Source: Floccularia luteovirens
Lineage: Eukaryota; Basidiomycota; Agaricomycetes; Agaricales; Squamanitaceae
Length of the DNA: 64,000 bases
Reading direction: 5' to 3'
Assembly: GCA_009739215.1 (NCBI GenBank)
Contig: VSJF01000012.1
Span: forward strand, 186,001 to 250,000
The notes beneath the pieces are model-generated. The model worked only from the letters and a program-made list of their open reading frames with translations. It had not been told where the DNA came from and did not search any database. A program made the position numbers and the translations under genes. Shown here one piece after another: positions 24,740-36,640 of this stretch; positions within the stretch are counted from its first letter, which is position 1, and each line of letters begins with the position of its first letter.

Positions 24740-26427
24740 CTATTCATCCACAACGTGTATGACTGCCTTTGCAGTATTCGTGCCTTTGAGCACAGCAATA
24801 ATACCATCTCCGACTTTGTCCAAGCCATTAAAAATATGTTCTCTATATTTAATTTGACCACTCGCAAGCAAAGGTGGAACAACCCGATAGAACTCATCCT
24901 TGTATTTCGGGTGGAGAACAGGAACAAGGAAACCATTCATGGAGATACATTTTGCGATAACTTGGAACAGGTTCTGGATCCATGTTACTTTGTGTCTGAG
25001 AACAAAAATAGATGCCTAGATGCTCACCTTTATTGGTTGTCCACCACCAGTGTTATAGGCTTCGTAAGAATATATGTTTAATGAGAGCCAGACATCCCGA
25101 AGTCATATTATCTCATACCTGTGATCATTCCACATTCCTGCAAAACGACATAAGGCGACGAATGATGGTCAAAAATAAATAGAAGCTTACAATAAACCGA
25201 GCTCCTGATGTAGCATTGTCAAGTGCAATTTCGAGAGTCTCTCCACCTACATTATCCCAATATCTATATGAATAATATAAGGTTGTGGGGATGGATTTGA
25301 GCGTGTTGTAACTCACATGTCAATTGGCCCCTCTTTAAGTAGGATGTCCTTGGTGCTGGTTGTTTTGTAGTTGAATGCTACATCAGCACCGACTTCTTTC
25401 ATAAAATTCACTTTGTCTTCAGACCCGGCAGATGCAATAACTTTGAGACCTTGCTGTTTTGCAAGTTGTATAACAAACCTATTCGGAATTTAATTTAGGC
25501 TGATGAAAGGTAAAGCAATTTAGCATAAAACAACTTACGAGCCAACAGGTCCTATAAATAACCAGTTGAATTAGTCGGATAAGTGTGGAATCAATGCAAG
25601 TTACACCCACCACCCCCTGTAGTTACAAATACTATTTCTCCCTGTGGAAGCGTGTTCAAGAGGAGTCAATAATCACTGACTTTGAATATTTACCTTTTTC
25701 GCATGAGAAAATTCCTTCCATGCCATGTACGCCGTTTGTCCTGGGTTGTATTATTATCATTCAGAAATTCAACCAAACGGCGTTGCGGATACATACCAGC
25801 CATTCCGGCGGCACCAACATACACCGACCAAGGTAGCTTTTCTTTATTCTCAATGATTCTGGCACCTTCCAAATCGGAGAAAATGTTGTATTGGGCGTGT
25901 GCTAGAATACCGAAAGGTTATTTCTGAACGCTGACGAAATATATAAAAATGTACCCACGAGTGATTGAGTAAATATGATCACCGGGTTTAACTCCTGGGA
26001 ATTCGGAGCGCAATACCACGGAAACACCATGTCCAATCATCCTAATGAGAGTTTCAAACCTATCTCTTATATCAAATGTCAGGACACCTACGGCTTGCCA
26101 ACTAAAAATGGAGGCTACCAGCAGGGTGTTAATACCGGTAGGGTTCTACACCAGTGATTATCACTCACGGAATACGCTCGAGTTATTTTAGGATCGCGCA
26201 TCCTGCCTCTCATGTAGGGATCGATAGAAAGCTCAAGGGTTTTGAGAAGGAAACCGCCATTCAAGGGTACGTTCTCAAGATCAATTGTTTCTGAGGTGTC
26301 ATATCTAATGGTGTTCTCATCAGGGTACCCTTTATGTCATGTGAATATATGACATTGCAGCTGAGGGAAGAAAATCACCTGTAGGGATAGCATTAAAAAG
26401 TGCACGTCCGTTAGTGACAGGGGCCAT
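24740..26427 (-). CDS. NADP-dependent medium-chain oxidoreductase (leukotriene B4 dehydrogenase/enone reductase type)
   Basis: A zinc-free member of the MDR superfamily that reduces activated C=C bonds with NADPH. The start is MAPVTNGRALFNAIPT. Eight or more short introns splice in phase. The spliced product reads SIDPYMRGRMRDPK, PPFLVGKPMIGHGVSVVLRS, EFPGVKPGDHIYSIT, GAAGMAGQTAYMAWKEF, the nucleotide-binding TTGGPVGSFVIQLAKQQGLK, ASAGSEDKVNFMKEVGADV, YWDNVGGETLEIAL and the end NTAKAVIHVVDE. SIDPYMRGRM, GMxGxTAY and DNVGG are hallmarks of the prostaglandin/alkenal reductase subfamily. No frame break was found. The physiological substrate is unknown; detoxification of unsaturated aldehydes or ketones is usual in this group. 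Confidence 0.9.
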
Positions 26428-27643
26428 GTTGCTAAGTACGTTTGTTAGACTGTGGTAGTGTAGTAGGGAGAGAGAGAATGATGTACTTTACCGGGTATGA
26501 CATGTCTCGTTTTATAGGTGTTTGCCTTCCTTGTGATTGGCTCTGTGGGACTATGACGGTTCTCATCGCCGTGTAAGAAGCCATATCGCAAGGACATATT
26601 ACCAATTCAGTGCTGAGCTGACCATGGATTGATAGCCGGTGACAATAGGAAGCCTAGGGCATAATTTAATAATCAGGAATCGATATAATCCCGAGTCAGT
26701 TGAAACCCGCACAAAACGGTGTCTTCACTTAATAAGTCTATGTCGGCCATGATTCAGCAGACAAAGGATATAGCAGACCGAGAAGCAAAAGGGTCACATA
26801 CTTGCGGCGTTGTAACCAAAAAATCAAATCCGCTGACGTCCGCGGTGAGAAGCTGATTTCTGGGAATTTCACAATTCAAGCTTTCACAAGGAATTCTCAA
26901 GATAACAAGTGCTACTGAGTATGAGTATGCTTTTCTATGATAAAGGATCTCTAAGGCCTACTTTCTCTCGTTGAAATTGAAAATCTAGTTTTGTATCGAT
27001 CTCCGCTATTTTAAGGATGGAAAGTTCACGGTTTATAGAAATTGAAGACATTCTTGTCCGGTTGTATCAAGCTGAAAATGCTCCATGCTGAACAGGGCAT
27101 GGCCATCGCGTGGGACCTAGTACTACCCACGAGGCAAAGTTCATTTCAGGGCGGTTTACTCAGCAAAGACAGATGGAAGTATATCGTTTGGTTTAGAAAG
27201 GCAGATAATTATTTCAGGTATAGAAGGCAGGTTCAAGCCAGTGACTATTTATAAAATATCTGTAATGAACTAAGCGTTCCTTTGTTTCTTCACAAGGTGG
27301 GTGATATCAAGAAAGATTAACGTTTGGAACGAGGATTCCGCGAGCTACACTTATGCAACGTTTTCGGATACTACATATAAGTCTCAACGCAAGTCGACTG
27401 CGAACTGCTACGTGTACCCCAAGCAACCCGCCTTAACAACACTAGATCAATGGAAAAAAAGCCACCCAACAGAACAAACTCACTCAAGCCGCAAAATCTA
27501 GTTTCTAGTTTCTTGAATGTAGTTCGTACAAATGGACGCGGTAGCATGAATAAATACTCCAAAACGTTTTCGTCCTCAGGGCCTTTCGCGACATCTACTT
27601 CTTTAGTCGGTTTGTAGTCCCTTCGATAGTTTCACTTCCATAT
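26428..27643. other. Divergent intergenic region, MDR / SDR
   Basis: About 1.2 kb between two genes that are read away from each other. No supported ORF. It must contain both promoters and possibly a missed first exon of the SDR gene. Confidence 0.45.
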
Positions 27644-28527
27644 TTGTCTGACTACGAAAGGACTCCAGGAAAAGTTGCCCTGGTGACAGGATCATCTCGC
27701 TCGATCGGTGCCGCCATCGCCAGAAGCCTGGGTGAACAAGGTGCAAACGTCGTGGTTAACTATATCAACGACTCAAAGGCAGCCGATGAAGTGGTGCAGT
27801 CAATTCGCGCTCAAGGAAAGGGTGGCGCTGTAGCTGTGAAAGCTGACGCTGGGACAATGGGAGGTGGACAGGTCCTTCTCGATGAAACAATCAAGGCATT
27901 CGGACGGCTCGACATCCTTATTTTAAATGCGGGTATGATGGGAAACAGACCCTTGGCGGAAGTGGATGAGAAATATTTTGATATGCATTTTGAGGCGAAT
28001 GTGAAAGTCCCGCTGTTCATGGCGAAAGCTGCCTCGTCAATCCTTCCTTCACGTAAGCCTTATAGCTACACTCTCACCTTGCTTCTTTCTAATGTTTTTG
28101 TATAATATTCAAGCCGGTGGACGTATAATATTCATCTCGACAAGCCTCACAGATGCGACTTGTGAGCGCTTTGTACCCCTTCATCGGTGTTTGGCTAATG
28201 TTGACTTATTTAGCCGTTTCCCCAAATTCCTTGTGTTTCGTTGCCTCCAAGGGGGCTGTAGATCAGATAGTACGAGTTTTGGGAAAAGATCTTGGGACAA
28301 AAGGGATCACTGTCAACGCTGTCTCTCCTGGACCTGTTGATACAACTCTATTCAGAAGTGGCCCGGGAAGGTCTCAGCAGGTGATAGATGTATTTCTCCG
28401 TCAAAGTCCCTCCAAACGACTTGGGGAACCAGATGATATAGCACCGATGGTGTCATTCTTGTCCAGCCAGGCTGCACAATGGATAAATGGTCAGAACATA
28501 CGGGCAAACGGGGTTAGTGAGATCTAG
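27644..28527 (+). CDS. Short-chain dehydrogenase/reductase with catalytic Tyr replaced by Phe
   Basis: A Rossmann-fold SDR. PGKVALVTGSSRSIGAAIAR holds the TGxxxGIG-like cofactor loop, LDILILNAGMMG the NAG motif, GGRIIFISTS the catalytic Ser strand, and GITVNAVSPGPVDTTLF follows the active site. Introns at about 28051-28113 and 28160-28211 join in phase. After the second, the active-site segment reads SLCFVASKGAVDQIVRVLG: the usual Y-x-x-x-K is F-x-x-x-K, with Phe at 28237-28239. No ATG precedes PGKVALVTG in this frame; the coordinate given is a TTG, so the true start is probably in an unseen upstream exon or was lost. The enzyme may be inactive or use altered chemistry. Confidence 0.8.
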
Positions 28528-29158
28528 TCCTTTTTCCGGTTTCTGGTGTTGATATGAAAGCTTGGCGCAGGGATTCGTAGTTTAGAACTCCCGTTTTCGT
28601 CAAAAAACTTGCATAATTCCAAATTTTCTAATTTGCCTGTCTTTGAGAATCTGGGAGTACATATGATACAACCTACATACCTGCAAAGTATGCTATTATA
28701 ATTTGCTAATAGACAAACATGAACGTTAAGTGTAAGCGCGGACCAGGGTCACGGCTCTAGAAGCGGACTTGTATCATTTTAAGTCCGTTGACGTGCAATA
28801 CTCCTCGTATGTCTGTCATAATCGCCTTTTCAACAAACCACCTACACCTACTTGACATATAACACATCTTGACTGTATTATAGCCTTTTTTTAGTTGTCT
28901 CAGACCTTACGAGAAATAAGCCTGCGTGCCGAAGGCTTCGTACTGTTTGCACACACGAGCAGCTGCTGAAGTTCGCAAACAGCCCTTTTTCCTTGGAGTC
29001 TTGCATACTTCTTCACTGTTTCGAAGTAATTTATATTCTGGTAGGCTTTCTGAACTGTGATGAGATGTTGTGCACTCACTTTGGTAGATCAACAACAGTT
29101 CTGTGAAACAATCACATGAAAAAGACTGGGTAACAAGTTGGAATCAAGGTTTTTCGAC
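28528..29158. other. Intergenic, promoter of the peroxin gene
   Basis: No supported ORF. Lies between two genes on the same strand. Confidence 0.5.
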
Positions 29159-31145
29159 ATGTCTTCAGTTTCGTCAGCCCATGGTGTTGAACTAGATGCC
29201 AGTATGGAGATACTGGAATATATTGACATCCCACCTGCTGCGACACAGCTGCTGCCATCATCCAAGAAAACTCTCCACGATTCAGTTGAACTTGACCTAC
29301 GTAAGGCACCAACAGTTGTCACGAGTCTCCCCAAACCTTCGCCGCCTTCATCTCCATCAGTTAGACGAAGGGAGTCTTCATTCTCGACAGGTCCAAACGG
29401 GCTCGTCTCGCCGACTCTATCTTTTCTACCGCAGCTACTTCTGTCTTCTTCGTTACCTCCAGGTGCACTACCTGGGAATACCACCTCACAACATCACAAT
29501 GGGCACAGGAGAGATGCCAGAAAGCACTCACTCCTATCATCGAGAGATTCGATATCCCTACCTATCATGACGAATAATTTCAAACGGTTTGTGGCGAGGG
29601 TCGGACCTGTGTTCTGGTTACAAGATCGGATAGAAGAAATAATTATGTGGAAAAAAGGTTGGAAGGTTACTGGAGCATGGATGGCGTTGTATGCTTTCTT
29701 ATGTGCGTCGTCTCATCCTTCTATTCAATAACAAGTCGCTCAATTTCGTGCACCATTAAGGCTATTTCCCCCGGTTGATACTGCTTATTCCACATATTAT
29801 TTTAATAGCGATTATCCTCGCGACCTACCCTTACCCAATCTCATCAGTACCACATCTTTCGAACCTCAAAGATACTGCAACAGGCTAATACAACTGCCTT
29901 TCAAACCCAAACAGAAGACTCCATCCCTTGGCAAGCCAATATACAAGCGATACAAAATTCCATGGGAGCATAGTATGTTATTTTCATTCTCCTAAGGCCA
30001 TTTGTGCATAATGCTGAAGGTCCAGTACTTAATATAGCGCTGATTTGCATGCTCGTGTACAACCATTAACATACCATCTTTCCCTGTCTCCTCCCCACCT
30101 TATCCAGACCTCAACAGCATCAATTTCTGCACATCCTTCCCCCCAATCAAGGTCTCCATATACACCACACATCTTAGCTCTCCTCATAGTCTCCTTTCCT
30201 CTTTTACTCTTTCTCGTTACTCTTCCGTCGTTTCCTGTACGCAGCTTCTGTTTATTTTTGGGTCTAGCCCCTTTTGTTGTAACAAATCCTTCTGTGCAAC
30301 ACTTATCACCTCTAATCCAACCCACGACAACGAAATTGTTCCAAAAGATTAAAGCGAAAATTGCAGAATACATACGTGGTAGAATCGATCCAGAGAATAG
30401 TATAAATCTCCTTGGAGACCTGACGCAACTCCCGACTTCAACCTTGCTTCAACGTCTAATCGATGACAACAATCTCACTGACCAGTGCTGGAATGCGGAA
30501 ATGCGAGAAGTTGAACTATGGGAAAATGAGCGGTTTGGGGGTATGTTTATACATATCCATGGCTTGCCGTTGAAATAGCATAACTGATTATGCGCATATA
30601 GGTCCTACCCCAATCGATTCTACACTGCAGACTAGTTCATTGCCTCCCCAGCGTGGTTGGAGTAAACAAAATCTTCGGCCTGGTGAGAGAACTGCCTGGA
30701 CGAGGGGAAGGGATGGCTGGAGTGGTGTTGGAGCCGGTGGGACATCTGAAGGACAGGGAGAAGTCAGGTCTGTATCAGGCAATTCCCCTCTGTTGTATCT
30801 GCATTCTAATTTGCCGTCTTTTTTTTATTTTCCATGCAGTAGCAATTTAACGTTCTCACTCGCACCTGGTTGGTCATTCGTGGAAACGGAAGATTGGAGG
30901 AAAGATTTGACCGCTTCATGGTCAGATTGTGGTGGTGATTGTGGTTTGTTGTCTTTTGTTTCATGATTGTTTTATTCACTTAATGTTTTTTTTTTCGATG
31001 CGAAGATGGATGGGTATATACAAATGATGCATGGATTGGATCACGTCCTGCTCCGTATACAGCTGGTAGTGGTAGCATGACGAGGCGTCGAAGATGGACA
31101 AGGCGAATCTGGTATAATCATGAATGGGCAAAGGAAGAGAGTTGA
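29159..31145 (+). CDS. Integral peroxisomal membrane peroxin, Pex24/Pex28-Pex32 type with dysferlin domain
   Basis: These peroxins sit in the peroxisome membrane and control organelle size, number and ER contact. MSSVSSAHGVELDASMEILE opens a Ser/Pro-rich N-terminus. The family core follows: NNFKRFVARVGPVFWLQDRI, EEIIMWKKGWKVTGAWMALY, AFLCYFPRLILLIPHIILIA (membrane helix), EDSIPWQANIQAIQNSMGA, and a second hydrophobic stretch near ALLIVSFPLLLFLVTLP. The C-terminal dysferlin-like part is rich in Trp and Arg (VELWENERFG, LAPGWSFVETEDW, DGWVYTNDAW, RRRRWTRRIWYNHEWAKEES). Introns at about 29711-29769 and 29976-30038 splice in phase. One extra G at about 29883 breaks the frame. The exact paralogue (Pex23/24/28/29/30-32) cannot be set from sequence alone. 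Confidence 0.88.
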
Positions 31146-33310
31146 TGGGTTTTGAGTATGTATAAGATACCTATCTTTCCTGCTTCAAAGTTGATGACAA
31201 AAGGGGTAGTCCTAATTTATTATCCCCACACCACACCACTATTTAATAATTGTATGTATAGCATGCAAACTCTTACACCTCAGCTTGGATTTGTAGAGGA
31301 ACCACGTCCACTCCCATCAATATCATGTGCTACGTACCGGCCACCGAGTCATTCCACATCGGGTAACAATGATCTTCAATATGCCACTTGTGCTAATACT
31401 CCCATCCTTTATAAGAAGCTATAGATAGCTCTGATCAGATGCCATTTGTTAAGCTATATCATAGTATATGTCATCTGTTTCTTGGCATGGTAGCATGATG
31501 GTACAGTCATGTGTCGTCGAACCTTGAGCAAACAGAAGAATAAGATCTGTCTATCATTTCTTATACAGCTGTCACAACCTATCATTGTTGCCTTCAACAT
31601 GGCTATGGTTCTTACGGTCAGCATCTAATAAACGTTTTTATCAGCGATTAAAAGGGAACTGCACTAAGAATCCCGCGTTCATCACAGCTTTTGTCCGAGC
31701 GCCGCCACATATTATATTTATACACACTCATCTGTACTTATACGTTTAGTGCATCTTCGCTATATACTTTTTCACCTTCGGCCCGAATGTAGGTTTTTCC
31801 CTTCTACACTCCCCACCCGTATTCTTACACCTTTCATTCTAGCAGCCCCAAATCCAAGTTTGGGGTCTTGCTGTTCTGCAGACACTGCCGACCGAGTCAA
31901 TTCAAGAGATACTGGCAGTAGTCTTCAACAATTTTGTTCCTGCAATGGTTGTCGTCGATTTTGCAGAGTATAGAAAATGGCCAAATGACACTGGCGACGT
32001 ACTTGGCATGCCACTCCTGTGAAGGGTCCGTGAGTTTTGAGAACGAAGCCTTATCTCATGAATGTCTAATAAAGTTTGTCAATTAGTGGTTGAGCCTGGC
32101 AGGATGATGAGCTTTATGTTCATTTCATAATCTCCTTCGAAGGACATATCCTTATTACACGTTGTGTACAAATGGGATTTCTAATCAATTCTCCATTGGA
32201 AACTGTGGCTTCCCGGCACGATGGATAGACTAGATCTTCGACTGATGAGAGAAGGTGCCTGGGAGTGATCGGGATACCGGGTCGAACAGCTGCTTCAGTT
32301 CTCCTTTAGACGGATCTATGCGAACCCGTCCAGGTTGATGACATGCGTGTGTTGCGTACAAGACGAGAAGATTCAATATTAGACTCATGTACTTCGAGTC
32401 ATTGCACATGTTAAACGGATTGAATGTTGGGTGGTCAGCTGGACGTCTGTTAGTCCCACGTATCGGGTGGCTAGACTGTATGTATGGTTATATGTGCCAA
32501 CTTCTGCATCCCATCATCTATCCCATCTTACGGATACATTCACACTCTCGGTACACTGTCATACTTCGATTAACGTAGAAAAGAAGCTTGCCACTGATGC
32601 CGTTAACGTGTTCGTGTATTCTTTGATATTTTGAACACGCCAGAAACCGTGTGTGTCATAGGTGGCCTTATGATCAACCCAGTCTCACAGTCACTAATCT
32701 TTGAGTGGCGTATAGAGTATAGACATGTGTAGAAGTCCTATTTTTGCATTTCCAAGACTCGAATCCCACACCAACCGACTGCCAATACGCCAAATATTAA
32801 GAGAATTGTGATAACGAGTAGGTATGGAAAGGTAAATATTAATATCTATGTGCATATTGGAAGATATGATTTAAAGCATGGAAGCTTTTGTAATTCCATC
32901 AACCAGTTATGATTCTAGTGTTTCTATCTGATATATCAGGGGTGTCTGTGAGGATAGATATATGGGATAGCCAAGAAAACCAGATAGCATAGGATGACAC
33001 AGATTTGAGCCGTTTTATCAACCCCTCGGAAATTGATCAAGTCCGAGAACAGGAACATCTTCAGAAGCCTAAACTGTACCTGCCGTTCCAAACTTTCGTA
33101 TCGATTTCGTATTCCAAGTTTGGATCCAAGATATCAAGAAAATAATAACATATGCAAGAAAAAATACATCTAAGAATCATTCATAGTGCATTCCGTTAGT
33201 ATACTACAGTATCGTCACGAATAAAAAGTCGTCATCAACACCTCCCTTGATGCGGTTTTAAGACAAGTAATAGCACCATCAAATAATAAATAGCATCTGT
33301 CGGGTTCAGT
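31146..33310. other. Long intergenic region between convergent genes
   Basis: About 2.2 kb. ORFs at 31152-31424 and 31749-31973 are short and show no domain. No repeat or transposon signature was recognised. Confidence 0.5.
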
Positions 33311-34069
33311 TCACAGCAGTCCCGGGAAAACCCACCACGGCACTCTCGTTGCATACGCCTCCCACTGCTCACCAAATCGTAGGCGCATTTGGCTGTCCTC
33401 GGCTCGTGCCCTGCTAATGACCACTGATACTGCCCAAAAGCACCACATGAAAATTAATATGAGGCCAATTTCAGGACATAGACTCAAAGGTCCACACTCC
33501 GTCATCCAGCTTCCCTTGGTCATATGAGAGAGGTTGATCCCCAAAGTCAAGAACAGAGATCCGGTATACGCAGGGTGCCGAACAATTGAGTAGAGGCGTT
33601 TCGTAATGAGCTTGTGCTCAGGTAGGATAGTGAGGTCGAATGTGAAGAACTCCCCAAGAGTGCGGTAACAATCCAAACGGATGAGAGTTCCCAACACAAC
33701 GCTTACGACACCGACAATGAAGGGTATAGTGGTATGGATATCGGCTTGTGGTCGTAGGGCAGAGGAAGTGAGCGTAGTATTGTAAAGGCGATGAGGATGG
33801 TATTTGTGTTTGCAAGTACGCAAACACTTCAAGTAACCCGCACACCCAGATCAATATGAATTGGAACTATGAACAAAAAGGGGCTCAGATAGTGATAACA
33901 ATGAATGCTAAGATGTGGGACCTACTTTGAAAACCGCAGGAGCTATGCGCAGAATGAAGGGTTGCTCCGTGAAATATTGGTATTTGGTCGGGGTGGGGTT
34001 AGGAGGGGTAGTGGACAACTGATTGCATATAGCTTGTACGACAACGAAGCAGGCGCGAGTTATTGACAT
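33311..34069 (-). CDS. Isoprenylcysteine carboxyl methyltransferase-like membrane protein (ICMT/PEMT fold)
   Basis: A small multi-pass methyltransferase. The start is MSITRACFVVVQAICN. An intron of about 60 nt (GTAGGT...TTCATAG) joins APAVFK to FQFILIWVCGLLEVFAYLQT. The C-terminal half is diagnostic: LDCYRTLGEFFTFDLTI, KLITKRLYSIVRHPAYTG (RHPxYxG binds S-adenosylmethionine), then SRARAEDSQMRLRFGEQWEA and YATRVPWWVFPGLL. This matches fungal ICMT-like proteins that methylate prenylated or other substrates in the ER membrane. A one-base shift is needed between IPSSSPLQ and TSSALRPQ (about 33765-33800). Many agaric genomes have several such paralogues, so true CAAX processing is not assured. Confidence 0.82.
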
Positions 34070-34761
34070 GGTATAGTGCGTAGAAGTCCACCGTTGGAAA
34101 GGGTTCGTTGTTATTCAACTTCTTTTCCATTACGAACATGGATTACTTATATATTTGTGGAAAATCCGAGAGAAACACGTTTGTGCTGGGTGATGAAAGT
34201 AAATCGGTAACATAATCAGCTCTCTGTAGATATAGCCGCGGTGTACTTGTTGTTTGCTCGGGAATTTAGTTTGCCGTTTGGGTGGTGAAGATGCCTTGGG
34301 GGGGCTTCTGATAATAGATATCTCTTTATGGGTTTAGTATAAGCGGAGAACAGACGAAACTTCATGGATCCAGTGTGAAGCAAACTCATTTTATGTGTTC
34401 CACGGACCTGTAGTATACATAAGTTAGTGTGAACCTAAAACGCAAATCAGCATTACGCTTCATTGTGTAACGAATTTACACGTGGAGTAGTCATATTAGT
34501 ACTTACCAGATAATGGTCTCCCACCGTTCCACCATCCGTTTGGCTGAAGTTTAATCGGGAATGAAATGAACATGCAATTGGGGTTCAAGTGATCGTATAA
34601 ATACATTGTAACGGAATGGTTATAAAATACACAAAAAAAAAGGAAAAAAGGAATTCCACCAAAATCACGTAGATCGCAAATGAAAAAAATGAAAGGTTTG
34701 CTGCGTGATATAGATACAATGCAAAGGAAAGCAGATAGAATAGCGATCGTAAAGACTTCAG
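34070..34761. other. Intergenic, promoter of the ICMT-like gene
   Basis: No supported gene. An ORF at 34496-34765 on the minus strand shows no domain. Confidence 0.45.
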
Positions 34762-35871
34762 TCATGATAGCAGGACGTACAGAAACAGGGTCAGCCCTAC
34801 GATGCTCGTAATACGGCTCAATGCCTCAAAAAAGTCTGATGGCAACAAAGCAGCAGGGTCAAGTGGTAGCGAGATCCAAGAAATCTTAATTCCTTCATTG
34901 GGAGTTGCCGGGCCTATTGTGGAGATCGTCAAGGACGACGAAGCCGAGGATAAGGAAGAATTTCGCGAAGGTGGACGTAAAAGTGATCGACCGCGCGAAT
35001 ATCCAGAAATAGGTGGTGCAGATACAAGGCTTTTCGGTGGGTGTTTTATATCGCTTAACTGGCTGCTGTGGATATGATCCGGCATGCTGTTTTGGTGAGG
35101 CATCTTTTGGTTTCAGTGCTAAAGGGCTCAAGGAAAGTGTTCCGTTCTCAAGCGAACACGGTAGCTCACATGACGGGCATCTTCCATCTGAAGAGGGGCC
35201 ATGGAGCCACTATAATATACGAGATTAGTTGAAGAATAGGGATCAGGATTATAACAGGGACAATGCGCGTACATCAGATATATGCTCTTGACAGAATAAT
35301 CTTCCACAGCAAAGTGTTCTACAGGGTGTAACTGCATATTCAAAACTGTTGCCAAAAAATAATAAGAATATTACCACCGCATCTATGAATAGAATAGACT
35401 TGCCATATCCCACAATCACGATCCACCACGTCCTTCTTGGCTGTACCTCCAATATTGCGATCTTTCAAATATGTCAAAGACCTCCACGATGGGCGTTTCA
35501 TGGAGTTTCGAGGATAGTCTGTAGCCGCCTTTGACCATCCGGCAGCAAGAATCTCTTCACCAAGGTCCGCAGGGGAGGGTAAGGGTGATTCAGCGCCTAG
35601 ATTCAGCTGACCACAATCATACTCCGCAATTTCGTCTATACTGTCTAACGGCAAAGACGAAATTTGATTCCATTTTCCGAACAGATTGCGTTGAAATTGT
35701 AGGGCAAGAACACAGACGAGACGACATGATGAAGTTAGTAAAGCTTGAGAGGTGAAACTAGCACTACATACTTGTATCCGAAAATTTGTCCCACCAAATT
35801 TCAATTGTTTCACTATCATTTGGGAGAGATAACAGGGGCAATTCTGGTTTTCTACGGTGTTTAGAGGACAT
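34762..35871 (-). CDS. Putative RING-like zinc-finger protein with C-terminal membrane anchor
   Basis: I do not recognise an orthologue. The start MSSKHRRKPELPLLSLPNDS is followed by acidic and Ser-rich exons (LDSIDEIAEYDCGQLNLGAE). An intron of 63 nt (GTACGC...TTATAG) then joins AVTPCRTLCCGRLFCQEHIS to DWLHGPSSDGRCPSCELPCS. The Cys/His spacing (C-x3-CC-x3-CxxxH ... CPSC) resembles a RING-type zinc finger. A Ser-rich linker (RNSSLSSASSSLTIS) leads to the hydrophobic end SIVGLTLFLYVLLS just before the stop, as in tail-anchored proteins. A ubiquitin ligase on an internal membrane is a reasonable guess. The frame changes between KRYKTPTEK and SLVSAPPISGYSRGRS, so an intron or indel is missing from my model. 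Confidence 0.45.
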
Positions 35872-36238
35872 GTTCCGTTGAAACAATAAGGAGGAAGACA
35901 AGAATTTGCGCTAGTGCGGGCCTCAGCTTGTCTTGGCCGTCGAGTCACGCGACAAAACATAAACACGTGCAGCGTTAAGATCTCTCAAGTGAATTTCAAT
36001 CAGGACTCTGCATGAATGTTAAGTATGTTTTGTGAATGCCTCCGTGTCTAAATTCTGTGATAGTAACCACTTGCACAGCTATCTAATCGAAATCAATAAC
36101 TTCACAGATGGATTTCGGACCACTTTGATTTATTTGTGAGTTATTATTGTTATCCCCATGTTGCCACGCATCAAATTGACTACCTCTGAAGAACATAAGC
36201 TCTCGTAGCTTTCCATTACCTATCCTCCGACGCACGTA
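35872..36238. other. Divergent intergenic region
   Basis: Separates the RING-like gene from the GNAT remnant. No ORF of note. Confidence 0.4.
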
Positions 36239-36640
36239 ATGTTCGTTACCGAGCGCCTCCTTATTCGTCCACTGAGGGAGCCTGTCAAAGAGATTGGGCC
36301 TTATATTTCAATGGCCCCGATATCATTTTCACGTGAAGCCCGAGTACCGGCGGAAAAGGTTACGGAACGGAGTCGACACGCCGGATGATCGATTATGGAT
36401 TCAAGTCTCTGGGATTACATAGGATAGACCTGGAGATGTTTGATGGGGATAACTTGGCCATAAAGATGTATAAAAAAGTGTAGGTGCTTTACATAACTTT
36501 AAAATCGATAAACAGTAGGTGAATTTTCTGAAGGAGTTTCGTAGAAGGATGGAAGAAAACGAAGGTTGTTGTGGTATACCATTCGCTGGAGAGACACGAT
36601 CTGGATGTCCTATACTCGAGCATGAATGGAGGGAATTGAG
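36239..36640 (+). pseudogene. GNAT (RimJ/RimL-type) acetyltransferase remnant
   Basis: The first codons MFVTERLLIRPLRE are the typical start of RimJ/RimL-type N-acetyltransferases. From about 36386 the other end is recognisable: MIDYGFKSLGLHRIDLEMFD and GDNLAIKMYKKVG, then KDGRKRRLLWYTIRWRD. The middle third, including the acetyl-CoA loop (Q/RxxGxG/A), is missing. The C-terminal pieces lie in different frames with a stop between EGVS and KDGRKRR. A full gene of this family is about 170-220 codons, so this is a truncated, decayed copy. Confidence 0.7.
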
